Shown: piece after piece, positions 24,268-35,998 of the stretch
How positions within the stretch are numbered: position 1 is the first letter of the stretch
Layout of the letters: the number at the start of each line of letters is the position of its first letter
Assembly (NCBI GenBank): GCA_025174535.1
Contig: JALBUN010000023.1
Coordinates: forward strand, 310,001-374,000
Source: Cantharellus purpuraceus
Taxonomy: Eukaryota; Basidiomycota; Agaricomycetes; Cantharellales; Hydnaceae
Direction: 5' to 3'
DNA length: 64,000 nt
The notes under the pieces: generated by a model
What the model was told of the DNA's origin: nothing
The model's input: only the letters and a program-made list of their open reading frames with translations
Database searches by the model: none
Made by a program: the position numbers and the translations under genes

Positions 24268-26247
24268 ATGCTGCTCAGGCAGAGCTCCATCTTGGAAGCT
24301 TACTCTGTCCTGGGGCTTGATCAGGTATTACACGTCACTTTAAACGCGTAGATATGATTCACCATAACCAACAGGGTGCTTCTCTCGAAGCAGTGAAAAC
24401 GTCGTACAAGCAGGCAGGTCTATATGTAAAATCATCTACTTAGTTTCTGACATATTTCCTTCAGCTTGCTCTACGTACCCATCCGGACAAGAATCAGAAC
24501 AACCCTGACGCAACAGTTCAGTTTCAGCAGATTAGCAGTGCTTACAATGTTCTGCTCAAGCATCTGGATACATCTACACCTCCACCCATACCTGACGGCT
24601 TTTCTCCATTTCATCACTACCATTCCCATTCTTATACCCACTCTCGCTCCCATAGTGGTGCTCACGAACATGACGAGGAGGATGAAGACGAGGAGGATGA
24701 AGACGAGGAGGATGAAGACGAGGAGGATGAAGATGAGGAGGATGAAGACGACTCCGAGGACTATAACAGTGGAGAGGAATACTATTATTACGAGGAGGAA
24801 GAAGAGGAAAACCTTGACTACTTCATGTATGTATTGTTGCATGTGTTACGATCATATTGCTAAGCTGGTTGCTCAGGTTTTTGTTCGAAGAAATGCTGAA
24901 CGGCCGCGCGAATCGATTCGCCAGCGCTCGCTTCCAATCCCTCCGTCGTGAGCATGGCGATGAAACAGAAGAACAATATCAGGCCCGTATTATGAGGCAG
25001 CGTAAGGAGCAAGCTGCTGCTGCACAACGACGCAAAGATCAAGAAGAAGCCTGGAAAGTGCGCCGTCAAATGGAACGCGAGAATGGTTGGTCTGAGTGTC
25101 ATCTTGATCATTTGACTTTATTTAACCTGGAATCATCATGGCTTTCAGAGGCTCGTGCTGGAGAGCAACGGCGCAAAAACAAAGCCGAAACCAAGAGAGC
25201 AGAGGCTGAGGCATTGCGTGTGTCAGCTGCACAACAAGTTCGCATTCAACAGCAGAAATCACAAGCGCTTAGGTCCGCAATGTTTGAAGCTGCACGCAGA
25301 GGCGACGCTGAACACGTGCGAAAGGCTATATGGGAGGGCGGCGTCGATGCTGCAGGAGGGGAGGTCAAGCCTGGCATGGAGGAATTCGTACAAGTTCCAC
25401 CTAGTGATTCCAAAGAGACTCTACTTCATATCGCGGTTGTCCGTGGAGATCTAGCCCTTGTAGAATGGCTTGACAGACACAGTAAGCCTCTATATCGACC
25501 CATTCAATACCCACCTTGACCCTCAGGCTTTCAGATGCCGAAGCAGACGAACGCGACTCTCAACAGCATACAGCATTTCATCTCGCGCTGCAGTACGGCC
25601 ATTTACCAATTATTCGCTACTTTCTCGACACCTACCCACCCCAGGATAGCGACTCTGAACCAGTGTTACACTTGTTAGACGAGGACAGGAAAAATGAGTC
25701 ACTCTTGTGGCTTGCGCTCAAATCTGGTGAGCCTGAGGTTGTGTGGCTTGTTCTCGAGTCGGGACTCGCGGATAGCAAGGCCATTCAGAATACATGGGAG
25801 AGGATCTGCGAAAAGGAGAGTCAAGTAAGGAAAGTGTTTGGTTCTGTGGGAAAGCGCGGGCAAGCATTTTACACAGACAAGTTCGAGGAAGTAAAGGACT
25901 TGCTTACAAGCCGGGGGGCATGTACACCGCCACCAACGCCTAAGGGTCAGCTTACGGAAGTTCCGCCATCTAACCGTAGTACAAAATCATCATCTCGTCA
26001 GGAAAAGAAGATCAACACGCCGACACAACAACCTCAGGACAATCAAACGCCAACACCTCCCGAGTCGCCTCCTACTTCCCAATCAGCAGCAGCCCCTATA
26101 CCTTCTCAGTCGTCTTCTACATCCCAGTTTACTCATGCATCACACGGAAACAGCCGTCCACCTGCGGGACGTGGCAAGAAGGGGGGAACAAGAGGGAGAA
26201 GCCGTGGGCGTGGAAGAGGGATGGCTCCCGTGCACACCCGTGCCTGA
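24268..26247 (+). CDS. J-domain protein with ankyrin repeats
   Basis: Exons 24268-24324, 24375-24413, 24465-24826, 24877-25085, 25149-25481 and 25535-26247 give 570 residues. The J-domain is at the extreme N-terminus: AYSVLGLDQ, then YKQLALRTHPDKNQNN with the essential HPD, then FQQISSAYNVLLKHL. J-domains stimulate Hsp70 ATPase. Next comes an acidic tract with five tandem DEEDE units, a coiled, Arg/Gln/Ala-rich region (RQRKEQAAAAQRRKDQEE), and two to three ankyrin repeats (KETLLHIAVVRGDLALVEWL; QHTAFHLALQYGHLPIIRYF). The tail is Pro/Ser/Gln-rich and ends in an Arg/Gly-rich segment. The second intron seems to use a GC donor (24414). The gene is convergent with neither neighbour; LUC7 follows in tandem. 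The partner Hsp70 and role are unknown. Confidence 0.82.
24672..24746 (+). repeat. Five tandem 15 bp units coding for DEEDE
   Basis: The unit GACGAGGAGGATGAA is repeated five times, the last copy with one change. It lies in exon 3 of the J-domain gene and keeps the frame, so copy-number changes would only vary the length of the acidic tract. Confidence 0.9.
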
Positions 26248-26923
26248 GCCGCCAAGTATACACCAACTGTGAGGAACATCTAGGTATCACCCTTCCACAA
26301 GCCGCATATTCCGCCATTACTACACGCATTTTCTTTTTCATCCAACCACACTCCGCTCGTCAAGTTTCGCATTCCAGCATGCATTCTTTGGCCATGGTAC
26401 CCACACTGTACGGTTCCCAGCCTCCCATCATATGTCAGATAGATACTCGCAGCATTCCATTGCTATCGGATATCTCTACGTCGCGCCTTTTCGTTGCAAT
26501 GTCACCTAATAGCATGCTCTGAATAAGCTCTCGAAGTGTACACTTCAGGTTCACAGTTTGGTACTTCCGTTATATAATAACACCTCGAAGCCATAGTCAT
26601 GAGCTCGTGGAAACAATCCTGTCTCCGGGTCGAGTCTGGATCGATCCTCTTGGATTTCGTTGACCAGGCCAGCCAAAATGACATCAAAAGCCTGCTTCAG
26701 ACTTTGAGTTCAATGGGTTTGTCATTGCAACTCGTGCAGGAATAAATTGTTTATATCGAATAGAGGACCCTAGTTCGAACAGTAAGACTCGATGGAACTT
26801 ACTTTCGGAGTTCGGACATACTATCGGCGCTTGAAACATCCATCGTTCCGACTACCTCAGTCTCTGAGTTCGAGGTATACAACGCCACGCTAATAGTGGA
26901 GATCTTGAAGCCTCCGTTATAAA
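26248..26923. other. Intergenic DNA between the J-domain gene and LUC7
   Basis: It holds the 3' end of the J-domain gene and the LUC7 promoter. I see no further gene. Confidence 0.5.
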
Positions 26924-28291
26924 ATGGGTCGATTAGCGGAAATGCAGCGCAAGCTGCTTGAGGTCTGTCGCAGCATTAGCCTAAACACATTGTGTTGCCA
27001 TACTGATATTGCGACTCACCGCAGCAAATGATGGGTCCTGAGGCGATGGGCGTGACAAATCAAAATCTGGTTTGGTCTGACGAAAAAGTCTGCAGAAACT
27101 TCCTTTGTGGCACCTGCCCACATGCTCTCTTTACCAATACGGTACGTGTCCTAGTCAAATCGGCATTCTGGGCTCACTTAAGATCCTTCGTTGATAATGC
27201 AATGCAGAAAATGGATCTAGGGCCATGCCCCAAGTCCCACACGGAACGCCTGAAGAACGAGTTCATCGCCGCTCGTGAGGCAGAACCGATGAACCCGATT
27301 TTTGCGCGTTTTCAAGCTGAATACGAGTCCAATCTATTCGCATTCGTGGACGAATGCGATAGGCGTATCCGTGCCGCTCACCGAAGGCTTGAGAAGACGC
27401 CTGAAGAGAATGCTAAGACGACCAATTTGGTCAGCCCTGTTACATTGACTTAGCGCAATAGTCTCTGACTGCTTCATCACGACATTTTCGGAGTAGATGC
27501 GGGAAATTGCAGAGATTGAACTCGCCATTCAAGGAGGCACCGAGAAAATCGAGCAATTAGGCGAACAGGGCAAGGTTGATGAATCGATGAAGGAACTGGC
27601 AGCTATCGAGGCGTTGAAGGGGGAAAAGTCTGATAAAGAGGTTCGTAGAGCAGATACTCACAGCTGGCCTGATTCACTGATGTCGCTAACAGCGTGAACT
27701 CCAACAATTGACTGAGACATCAGGTGCCTCTGGTCACCAGAAGTTGCGCGTGTGCGATGTTTGTGGGGCCTATCTCTCAGTGCTCGACTCGGATAGGCGA
27801 CTTGCAGATCACTTTGGTGGCAAAGTGCGCCTTATGTTTCATTACTAAGTTTGATGCTCACCTCGGCTATTTTGGTTTCATTTCCCTAGATGCATCTAGG
27901 ATATCACGAATTGCGTAATATGCTTTCTCAGTTCCGTGCAGAACGAGAGGCGCGAAAAAATGCGCCACCTCCCCTCCCGTCCGGCGTTACGGCTGCTAGT
28001 TTACCGCCGCCTAGTGCTACAGTAGCTCCCCGTGGTGGCGACAGGGATAGAGATAGGGACCGTGGTGATTACCGGTCCTCCAGAGACAGAGAGCCGGGCA
28101 GGGATAGGGGATATGACAGAGATAGGTACGGCTCATCGCGGTATGAGTGAGTAAGGCTCAGTGGTTGGATTTCTCTGCTCTATTCCGTTTTCTGTGTTCT
28201 TCGTGCAGACTCGGCTGATAATGAATTTTTCAGGGATGGAAGACGCCGGGATCGTGAACGCTCACGATCTCCGGGAAGGCGTAGGTATTAG
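26924..28291 (+). CDS. LUC7: U1 snRNP component LUC7
   Basis: Exons 26924-26962, 27025-27141, 27208-27429, 27497-27640, 27693-27824, 27890-28146 and 28234-28291 give 322 residues. LUC7 is part of the U1 snRNP and helps select 5' splice sites. After a short first exon (MGRLAEMQRKLLE) the CCCH-type zinc finger is seen as VCRNFLCGTCPHALF followed by DLGPCPKSH. A coiled coil follows (IAEIELAIQGGTEKIEQLG). The second, C2H2-type zinc finger is RVCDVCGAYLS...LADHFGGKMHLGY. The tail is rich in Arg-Asp and Arg-Ser (RDRERSRSPGRRRY), typical of splicing factors. Reading through the last intron would stop at once (SSRYE), so splicing of that intron decides whether the RS tail is added. Confidence 0.92.
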
Positions 28292-31200
28292 TGACCTCAC
28301 AGTTCAGCATACCAATCCAGTTGTCTTTCCACGTCACTATCAAGAATCGTAATGATCTTAGGGTCGGCAGGCTTCTTAGCACGGTCGGCCTAGTGGTCAC
28401 AGTCGGATCGAATCAATAAGTAACTACTGTATATGGGTTTCTGATTGTATGCTAGATTCTGATGTATTGTCGCCTTAACTTCCAAAGCTTTGGTTGACGG
28501 AGCTCTATTATCTGCTTGCTGAGCGACGTATTCATGGACATTCACCTGGTGTCGAGATGTGACATGTTCGCCTGACGTGTATGGCCCTGCTGATGTACAG
28601 TTCAATGCGCGCGTCTGTTTCGTCATTTTAGACCGGACAGGGTCACCTTGTTGATCTTGTTCCCAGTGTTCAAGATGTTCATAAGTTGCCCATTATGCCT
28701 ACACGGATTCGGCCACTAAAGATGTCGCAACCATCTATTTCATGGATCTATTGTCTAATTTTATCTGCATTTTACGGGGATGCCTGACCAGCATGACCTC
28801 GGAAGGAGATTAAGCCTCGGCTGTAACCACTTACGGTGCTTCATCATCGCCGCCTGGGGGTTGGCATTGCGCAGTTTGTGTTTTGTAAAGCCAATTTGGA
28901 GACCATAAACTGCGCAAGCCGATACTTTTTAGCAGAACCGCACGGTATTAGTGATGAGAAGAGACTAAAACGGTCTTGGCGTGCTTTCATCAGTTTCGAT
29001 TCAGGATCTGAGAGCGAAGATGAGAGATTTCAATCATGACGGTATCACTCGGGCTGATCACCTGCATACTTTAAGGATAGAGCATTTTATCACATTCAGG
29101 TGTATTGAGGTATGTGGTTGAAGCTGGGACGGACTTTCCGGATATGGGCAATCAATTCATCACATTGTAGCGCTCAGGAACAGAGCGTCTGATTTTGTGG
29201 CCTAGTTCAGTGGTGGGGAGACATCAAGGAAGGATCCACGAACATCCTGAAACCCATCTCGTGATGTCTATCAAGAACATGGGCATGAAAGATGAGGCGC
29301 TGATAACGATGATATGGCGCGGTAAATACCGATGGATAGCAATGTCAAGAAATGTCCGCCTACTGCTTCGGTGAACACACTGGAAGTTACGACGAAGTAC
29401 CCAGGACTAGAATGACATATATGTCACCGAGATTTACAGTTCTCACATACCTTGATACCTCAAGTAGGTGAATGGGTGTAGTTCCGTGTGAATGTCAGAG
29501 ATGGGCACGACGTGGACCCGCCGATCAGTTGAAGTTCAAGCCGCCGCTCGACTGAGCTGCAGCCGGGATGATAACATTCACAGAAGCTGGAAGATCAGAC
29601 CTCCAGACGCCGCATGGAAGCATAGTGATACCCCTAGTTTCGCCCAATATTATAGTATGTGTGTGACCCTGGGACTGCTTTTGAATGTGTTTCGTGAGCA
29701 TTATGCCAAACACACGAGGCAGTATAAGCTTGAAAGGGCTCGGAATTCAAGTACAGTTCAGCGAGGAGGGCGCGTCGTTCTTATATCAGCGCAAGTCCAA
29801 TGGGCTTCCCGTGGTGCACGTTTGCTTTCAAAGCATGCAAACGTGAAGATTCTGTTGCAGGTACATGCAACTGGAAGCTCCGTGGATCATGACTCCGCAC
29901 GAGTCCATAATCAAAGACACTGATGAAACACCAGTGACGTGCAGTGGGGTTCTTATCGCTTTAAGTGATGAACATTCAAATTAAGACTCTTTAGCCTAAC
30001 TCACTTGACTGGTCAATGGGCAAGAGTATGTACAGGATGGGGAGACTACAAGGAGAAAGTGAGATTCCGCTCAACGATGTAAGTCGGAAAGTTGTGACGA
30101 GCTAGTTGTGGTAGCAAAGCTTGTCGAGAGTCGCAGTGTCCACCCAATATTCCCACGATGCATCAGTTGCAATATTCAGCGCCAGGCTGGTAAACCTTTA
30201 ACGTGTCTATGCTACTCGATGCATGAGACACGTTAGCCTTCAGCATTGAATGATGGAAAGTATATTCGTCCGTCTAATCGAGGCCTGTGTCGACATGCCC
30301 GGTGATTTACAGACCTCTCCGATGATGGGTAACATTTATTTACATGATTGGACAGTGGGGTTTATATTGACTGGACATGGTGTTGTGACCGCACTAGATG
30401 TTATCAATGTGAATTGTGGGCTGAGGTGAATTGTAATGCCATTGATTGACTTGGTATATAACGCTAGCGAGTAGCATGCTCATGGAGAGACGATGCGTCT
30501 AAAATTTAAGTATTGGAAAAAGAAATTTGCAGAGACCGATGAAGCCTCGGCTTGCCTCGAGGCCTGAGGCACAGAAGGAGCATTGACATGATGGGGGCAA
30601 TGGCTCACTAGTGTTGGTCCCCTGTGTTCCACGTCTCGATAAGTACTCCTGGTGAATTTGTGGCATCTCAGAGCCTTTCTGTACAATGAAATATTTCGTT
30701 CCTCAGCCGAAACTGCACCAAAATCCCTTGTCCTCTGGTCCGCGTCGAGTATTTGTCACGATGCGAAGTATTCGATCGACTTCGGTGTCTCAAACGGCAA
30801 TCTACCGCTATATTCGAGCTGTTCCACCGTTCAGCCTGACTTGATGGTCTCGCTTTAGCACGAGATCTCAAGCCGAACTAACCGCTCCTGGATAGCCCTG
30901 CACATACCAGCGAATCGGTGCGGGAGAAAACTGGAAATAAAGTATTGATTCATCGCATTGAGGATTAAAACACTTCCTTATCAGGTAATGTGAATTTCTT
31001 CTCCTCGACACGATGCTTTACTCGAAGTCTGATAAGTGGATCACAACCAAGAGCGGATCATTGAAGGATTTACCACGTTGAGAGGGGCGTCATTTCCTTT
31101 TGGCATAGTTTCAATACATTTAGAGCAGCACAGGCTGTTTTCCTATGCCGCGAAGTTCAGCTCGAGTCAGCGCCAACCTGCTGACGGAGTCTTGGATCTG

Positions 31201-32090
31201 TCAATGAACTCGGGTCTTGGCACAAATTAGTGCGGCCCAAGACATATTTACATTGTCCAGCCGGATCTCAAGGCTTCTGTAGACAAGTACTAGGGCATGT
31301 AGAAGGTGTGTTTGCGGTGTTCGGATCTTTCAGCAAAATTAGTTACATCAAGTGTTACCGACCTACAATGTCGCTTGGTCAATTTGAACGTGAGTGATAC
31401 ATATTGATTGCTGTCGTCGCCTGGAGAGTCTCCATGCGTGATTGCATGCTTATGGTGCTACTTACAGCTTCTGTGGGACGCGAGCCAAGGAACCACGACT
31501 ATAGAAACCATTACTCTAAAAACTCACTGTAAGCATGAATTCCCCACGTGTTCCTGAAGGCATTTATCTGTTCACATTGGTCAGGAGACGTCCGGTCGGT
31601 TCGCAGAGTGATGGTGCTGAAGTAACCGGAAGCGACCCGACTCTCACGGTAGTTTCACGGGTCTCCCACATTTGGAGCAAGCGCGGTCGGGCCAGTGCTG
31701 CGAGATTATCTCGATTGTGATGATGGATAGGATCTACATCTACATTCCAGCCCCGCATGGAAGAAGGAAGACAAGGAAACGTACTATTCCTGGTCGAGAA
31801 CATCGCCTTATTGTGTGAGATAGCGACGACACGAGGAGTCAAGTTGACATTGAGGGAGATGGAATGCCAACAGAGTGAGGATGAATGGATGAGCCATGGA
31901 TTAAGAAGCACTGTGTACATAAGTTTGTAGTTAGTAACATATATACTAAAGTCCCATTAGGCCCGCGGTCTTCGAATGTCGGGCACAGGCATCTCTCCGC
32001 CTGTTTGTCCTGTATATAACGACGCTTTCTTCTTTCTGTTTATCTCGATAGGTTCTCGGCCCTTGCACCAGCTAATGTCTATCAAAACTC
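28292..32090. other. Long stretch without a supported gene
   Basis: About 3.8 kb contain only ORFs without recognisable domains. The longest (29492-29923, plus, 143 codons) shows nothing beyond one hydrophobic patch. Around 28,862-28,922 two imperfect complementary arms built on TTGCGCAGTTT could fold into a hairpin. Stops are frequent in all frames. Decayed repeats or long non-coding RNA cannot be excluded. Confidence 0.5.
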
Positions 32091-35000
32091 ATGTCCACAT
32101 CCAATAATCTTTCTTCTGAACCTTCTCCCTCCAGCAACGTCCCTCACCACGGAGCCACCTCCACTACCGACCCCAAACCCGACCCTTTCCCCACTTTCTC
32201 GCCCTTCTTCACACCAACGCCGTCTCAGTCTCAACGTTCTGGTGCTGCCATGGACTTATCGTCCAACGTGGATGCTCAGTCCTCATTTTCCTCCGCAGAG
32301 TCGGCCACACACCCTGGCAGTCAGTCAGGTGCCACACCCAGCCAGTTCGTCCCAAGCTTTCCATCGTTTGGCAACATCCAGGGGATAGAGAGCATGCCAG
32401 GCAGCAGTGGAGGGGGCTCAGGAGAGACTCAGGTCCCAAAGTTGGTGGTGGTCGATAATTTGCTGGACAGGTATGCAGCTTCACTTTGGCTTATCAGACC
32501 CCTTTCCAGTCGCTGTTGTGCGTCTGCTTGTACGACACTTTGTATTTGGCGGCTTGCCATTCAGTTTTTCGTCCAAGTCAAGACTTACAATACGGGGTCT
32601 TTGACAGAGTCATGCGTACCACCAAAGACGCTCGTGAGGCGTATTCTCGTGGCCGCGATCATGAGGGGAACCAGCGGATCGCGGAACTCAAGGCTGTCGT
32701 CGAGCTGGTCTCTACATTCGTCATTCCAAATGCAAAGTCAGCGTCTACGCCGTCCATTAATACGATCCCATCCCTAGCCGAACATCGTGTCTCCCCTCCC
32801 TCCGGTCGTACAGCCTCTCGCAAAGCCAGTCTCAGTGGGCCCACTCCCCAACTCCAGGTGCTAACTGAAGACGCTTCTCGAAAACGCTGCGCCTCTGCTC
32901 AGGGTGACCGTGTATTGAAGTCGCTTAAGCTGGAGGCCAATGAGGAGTCCACTACTTCCCTTAGTTCAGGCCCAAGTTCCAGCTCTTCAAACTCTGGCAT
33001 GCCTGGCTCCATGTCAGGACCTCCATCTGCTGCGCTGTCGGTGCCACCTGCAACTTCCGCAGTACTCTCCCAAACGCCCATTCCGCCGCCCCTGTTGCAT
33101 TCACAGACATTTCCTGGAGGAGTTCATAGCCATGCCGCGCATCAGGCGCAGCAACAGCACATGGCTGCTCATCTCGATCCGCTCTTGTCCGCTGCGTACT
33201 CTGCTCCGACGTCGTCTCGCTCGGAGTCTTCGTCTGGGGGCAACGGCAACAACGCTGCCATGGCTCAGCAACTTGCGCTTCTGCAGCAGCAGCAGCAGCA
33301 CGCACCGCCGCATCCGCATCCCCTCCAGCATTCACACTCGCATCCGCATCCGCATCCGCATTCTTCTCACCATACACCTACCGTCCATTCTCCTCTTGGT
33401 CTTAGCACACCGAAAATATCGACAGTTGGCAACGGGAATGCACCGCCGCCTACGGGTTGGTCCGATACATCGATGATATCCCCGCTTCAAGGGATCATCC
33501 CGCCGACCGTCGCAGCGCAGGCCCAGGCGCCGCGCTTCCGCGCTCCTGGACCCGCTGATCCTGGTTCCCACTCTGCCTCGTTCCATTCACTCCAACACCC
33601 CCATCCTGTTTCAACGCACGCACCTCTGCCACCACCTGCGCGACCGAGCCGAAGCGCATCGCATTCTGGCACTTATCCTTTTGCGTACGGCACATCTACG
33701 TCTAGCATAGCTACTACTGGCGTTGAAGATGGTTTTGATCCATCGCGTCCCTCAACATCGGTCAGCATGGCAGAATCTTCCTCTCCTGATTTGGAGTCGG
33801 ATCGCGAAAATTCCCCGGGAAGAATACATGGCGGCGGACGGGGTGAAGGGCTTATTGGACACCATCCGAACAACGAGATTCCACCAGAACTCAAGGCCGA
33901 CGTAGATCGCATATTTTTTCAATTCTTGAGTATGATCTGCTCGGATCGTGAGTTATCACTGCAGTCGATTATATAGGGGCCTTCCTTTTTTGACTTTGGC
34001 GCGCTGTAGTTGAAGCGACAGATAGCAAGGGTGAACCCATTCATCAACCGTTGATGGCAAAGAAGATGCAACGTCTTGACGAGTCGCCTGATTTTCGGCC
34101 GTTCAAGTTTCGTATCCAGGCATTTACAAATGGGTTCTTGGAGGAGGCGCGTTATTTCGTGATATGTCTCCATGCTCAAGGAGACTAATATGTACGTACA
34201 GTTGGCGAAACAAGGCCTCTCTGAGGACGTCATTCCGATGAAAAAGGTTGGTTCGTCATATTCTACCTTTTTGCAACATCTTCATCTTGCCATGCAGGTC
34301 CGACACTATCTATGGACGAATGCATACATCTCTCGCTTCAACGAGGATGGAAAGAAGGCCAAGTCAAAGGGCAATCACATTTGGAACATTGACGCCAAGA
34401 AGGCGTCCGAGGGCGGGTGGCATTTCCGCCCTTTTAGGCGCAAGATTGCAGGGACCTTTCCTGGCGTTGCATACGTTGGCCTCAAGTGGCAGTTTCACCC
34501 ACGCGTATGGGATCCTCAAGCCTCGAGGAGCAATCTTCACGTCAGGTTCAGCAGCCCTTCCTTGCCTTCGTGGTTAAGTTGGAACGGCGATGTTCTGTCC
34601 GGGACTCCTGGCTCGGATAATCAGAGTACAGAGCTTATGGTGGAGGCGAGGGTGAGCACATCATATAGCTTATTCTTGTGTTATGTTGTCGCCAAACCTT
34701 CGATAGTTCATGCAGGAAGGGAAGGAAGTCACTCTTTCCCAAAAATATTTTCTCTCTGTGGCGCCTTTGTCTCGTGATGAGCCCACCACATACATGGGCC
34801 CTCGGCGCCCGTCGCTCGTTGGCGAGCGCAGAGGACTCAGTGATTCGGGGATACCGCGGACTGCCCCTAGTCTCATAACAAGGTCCGCAGGGCGTTTCTT
34901 ATGATGTCACATTTGGCTGACATGGTGTGCGTCGGAAGACCTGCCCCACAGCCTACCGCTCAAGGAACTGCAACTCCATGCCTAGAGATCTTGAGTGTTG

Positions 35001-35678
35001 TCACAGAGTACGCTATCTTTCCTGCTTATGTTGCCTGTGCTGACATGCGTTTTCTGCGGCAGAGCGCTTAACGCCGTATCTCTCGATATACACTCTGTCC
35101 AAGCAGCACCGAACCCAGACCCACAACAGCAGATCCAACTACAGACGTCTCTCAACAGGCAGGAACAGGTCCTCGCGGTGACGGCACGCGCGATCAATAG
35201 CGCCATCGCGACACCGTCCCATCCCACCTCTGAACAAGGCACCACCGCCAACAATGCTCTCGCCCGTGCTGGGACAGAGGTCGTGCTCTGTGCCTTGCAC
35301 AAGGTGGCCGCCGATCACTCGGCGGCTATACAACTGACCACGGGAATTCCGGCCGAGTTCAATCCTGGGATGCAAGAAGTCACCATGCACGAGGTCTCGA
35401 GCGCCACGAAAACGGCGGTGGCGCAGGCCGTCGAACAGACGAACACGCTGACGTCGCCGATTGACGTGATGCTCACCGCTGAGACGATCATACAGCGAAA
35501 CACGCAGTCGGTGCAGGCACCCATCTCGGGAGATCCTTCTCAGTATTCGTTGACGGCTGACGTCGTCCGGCAGCACGTGCCTGCGGCTGTCTCGACTGCG
35601 TTGAATGGGCCTGGCTCGTTCCCTGCTGAAATGTCTATCCTCCCCGACTTTCCCATGACCGATGTCATTCCACCGTGA
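32091..35678 (+). CDS. Medusa (medA)-like transcriptional regulator
   Basis: The start ATG at 32091 opens a Ser/Pro-rich N-terminus. A long low-complexity region follows, with poly-Gln (CAG runs at 33283-33299) and His-Pro repeats. The conserved domain begins near 33,880 (ADVDRIFFQFLSMICSD) and continues across introns as FRPFKFRIQAFTNGFLEE, VRHYLWTNAYISRFNEDGKK, AKSKGNHIWNID, PGVAYVGLKWQFHPRVWDP and PSLPSWLSWNGDVLSG. This block is what I know from the medusa family; in Aspergillus and Ustilago it governs conidiation, mating or virulence genes. The open frame ends at 34904. A frame from about 35,062 to 35,678 (ALNAVSLDIHSVQ; QQQIQLQTSLNRQEQ) can be joined in frame by an intron after the ACAAG at 34877-34881, so I include it, with doubt. 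The intron near 32,470 is unresolved, and the donor after FLEE is unclear (GC or a later GT). Confidence 0.65.
33283..33300 (+). repeat. CAG microsatellite coding for poly-Gln
   Basis: Six CAG codons in a row lie inside the low-complexity region of the medA-like gene, shortly before a CATCCG repeat (about 33,310-33,362) that codes for His-Pro. Confidence 0.85.
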
Positions 35679-35998
35679 GTCAAATTATTCCTCTTCTCCT
35701 TGGGTTCCATGCGTGTGTGCTTCCTGGTTCTTGTGTTACTGTGCGTATCAAACTCGCGGGTGCGCTGTATCTTTTGTTAGCTTGTTTTAGACGCCACGAT
35801 TACCCTCTTGTACTTTCATGGACGATTAGTTTTCATCTCTCTTCCCTTTGTTTTGGGTTTAAGGCTGCGGTGATATAGTTAACTAAAAGTACAAACACTA
35901 TTGGGAGCAACTGACAGCGAGATAGAATGCAGAAAATTGAAATAGACGATGATGACAATCCTTTTAAAGTATACATCTCCTATAGGAAAGCAAGTGTC
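35679..35998. other. Short convergent intergenic region
   Basis: The stretch lies between the end of the medA-like gene and the stop of the USP gene. No gene is seen. A GTGAGT at the annotated stop (35,675) could be a splice donor extending the medA-like gene into it. Confidence 0.4.

Noticed and set aside
24471..24842. 123-codon minus-strand hydrophobic ORF resembling a membrane protein
   Set aside because: It is the antisense of the tandem DEEDE repeats of the J-domain gene; the hydrophobic residues are a mirror artefact.
29492..29923. 143-codon plus-strand ORF
   Set aside because: It has no domain, no neighbouring exons and no conserved motif, and its length can arise by chance in 3.8 kb.
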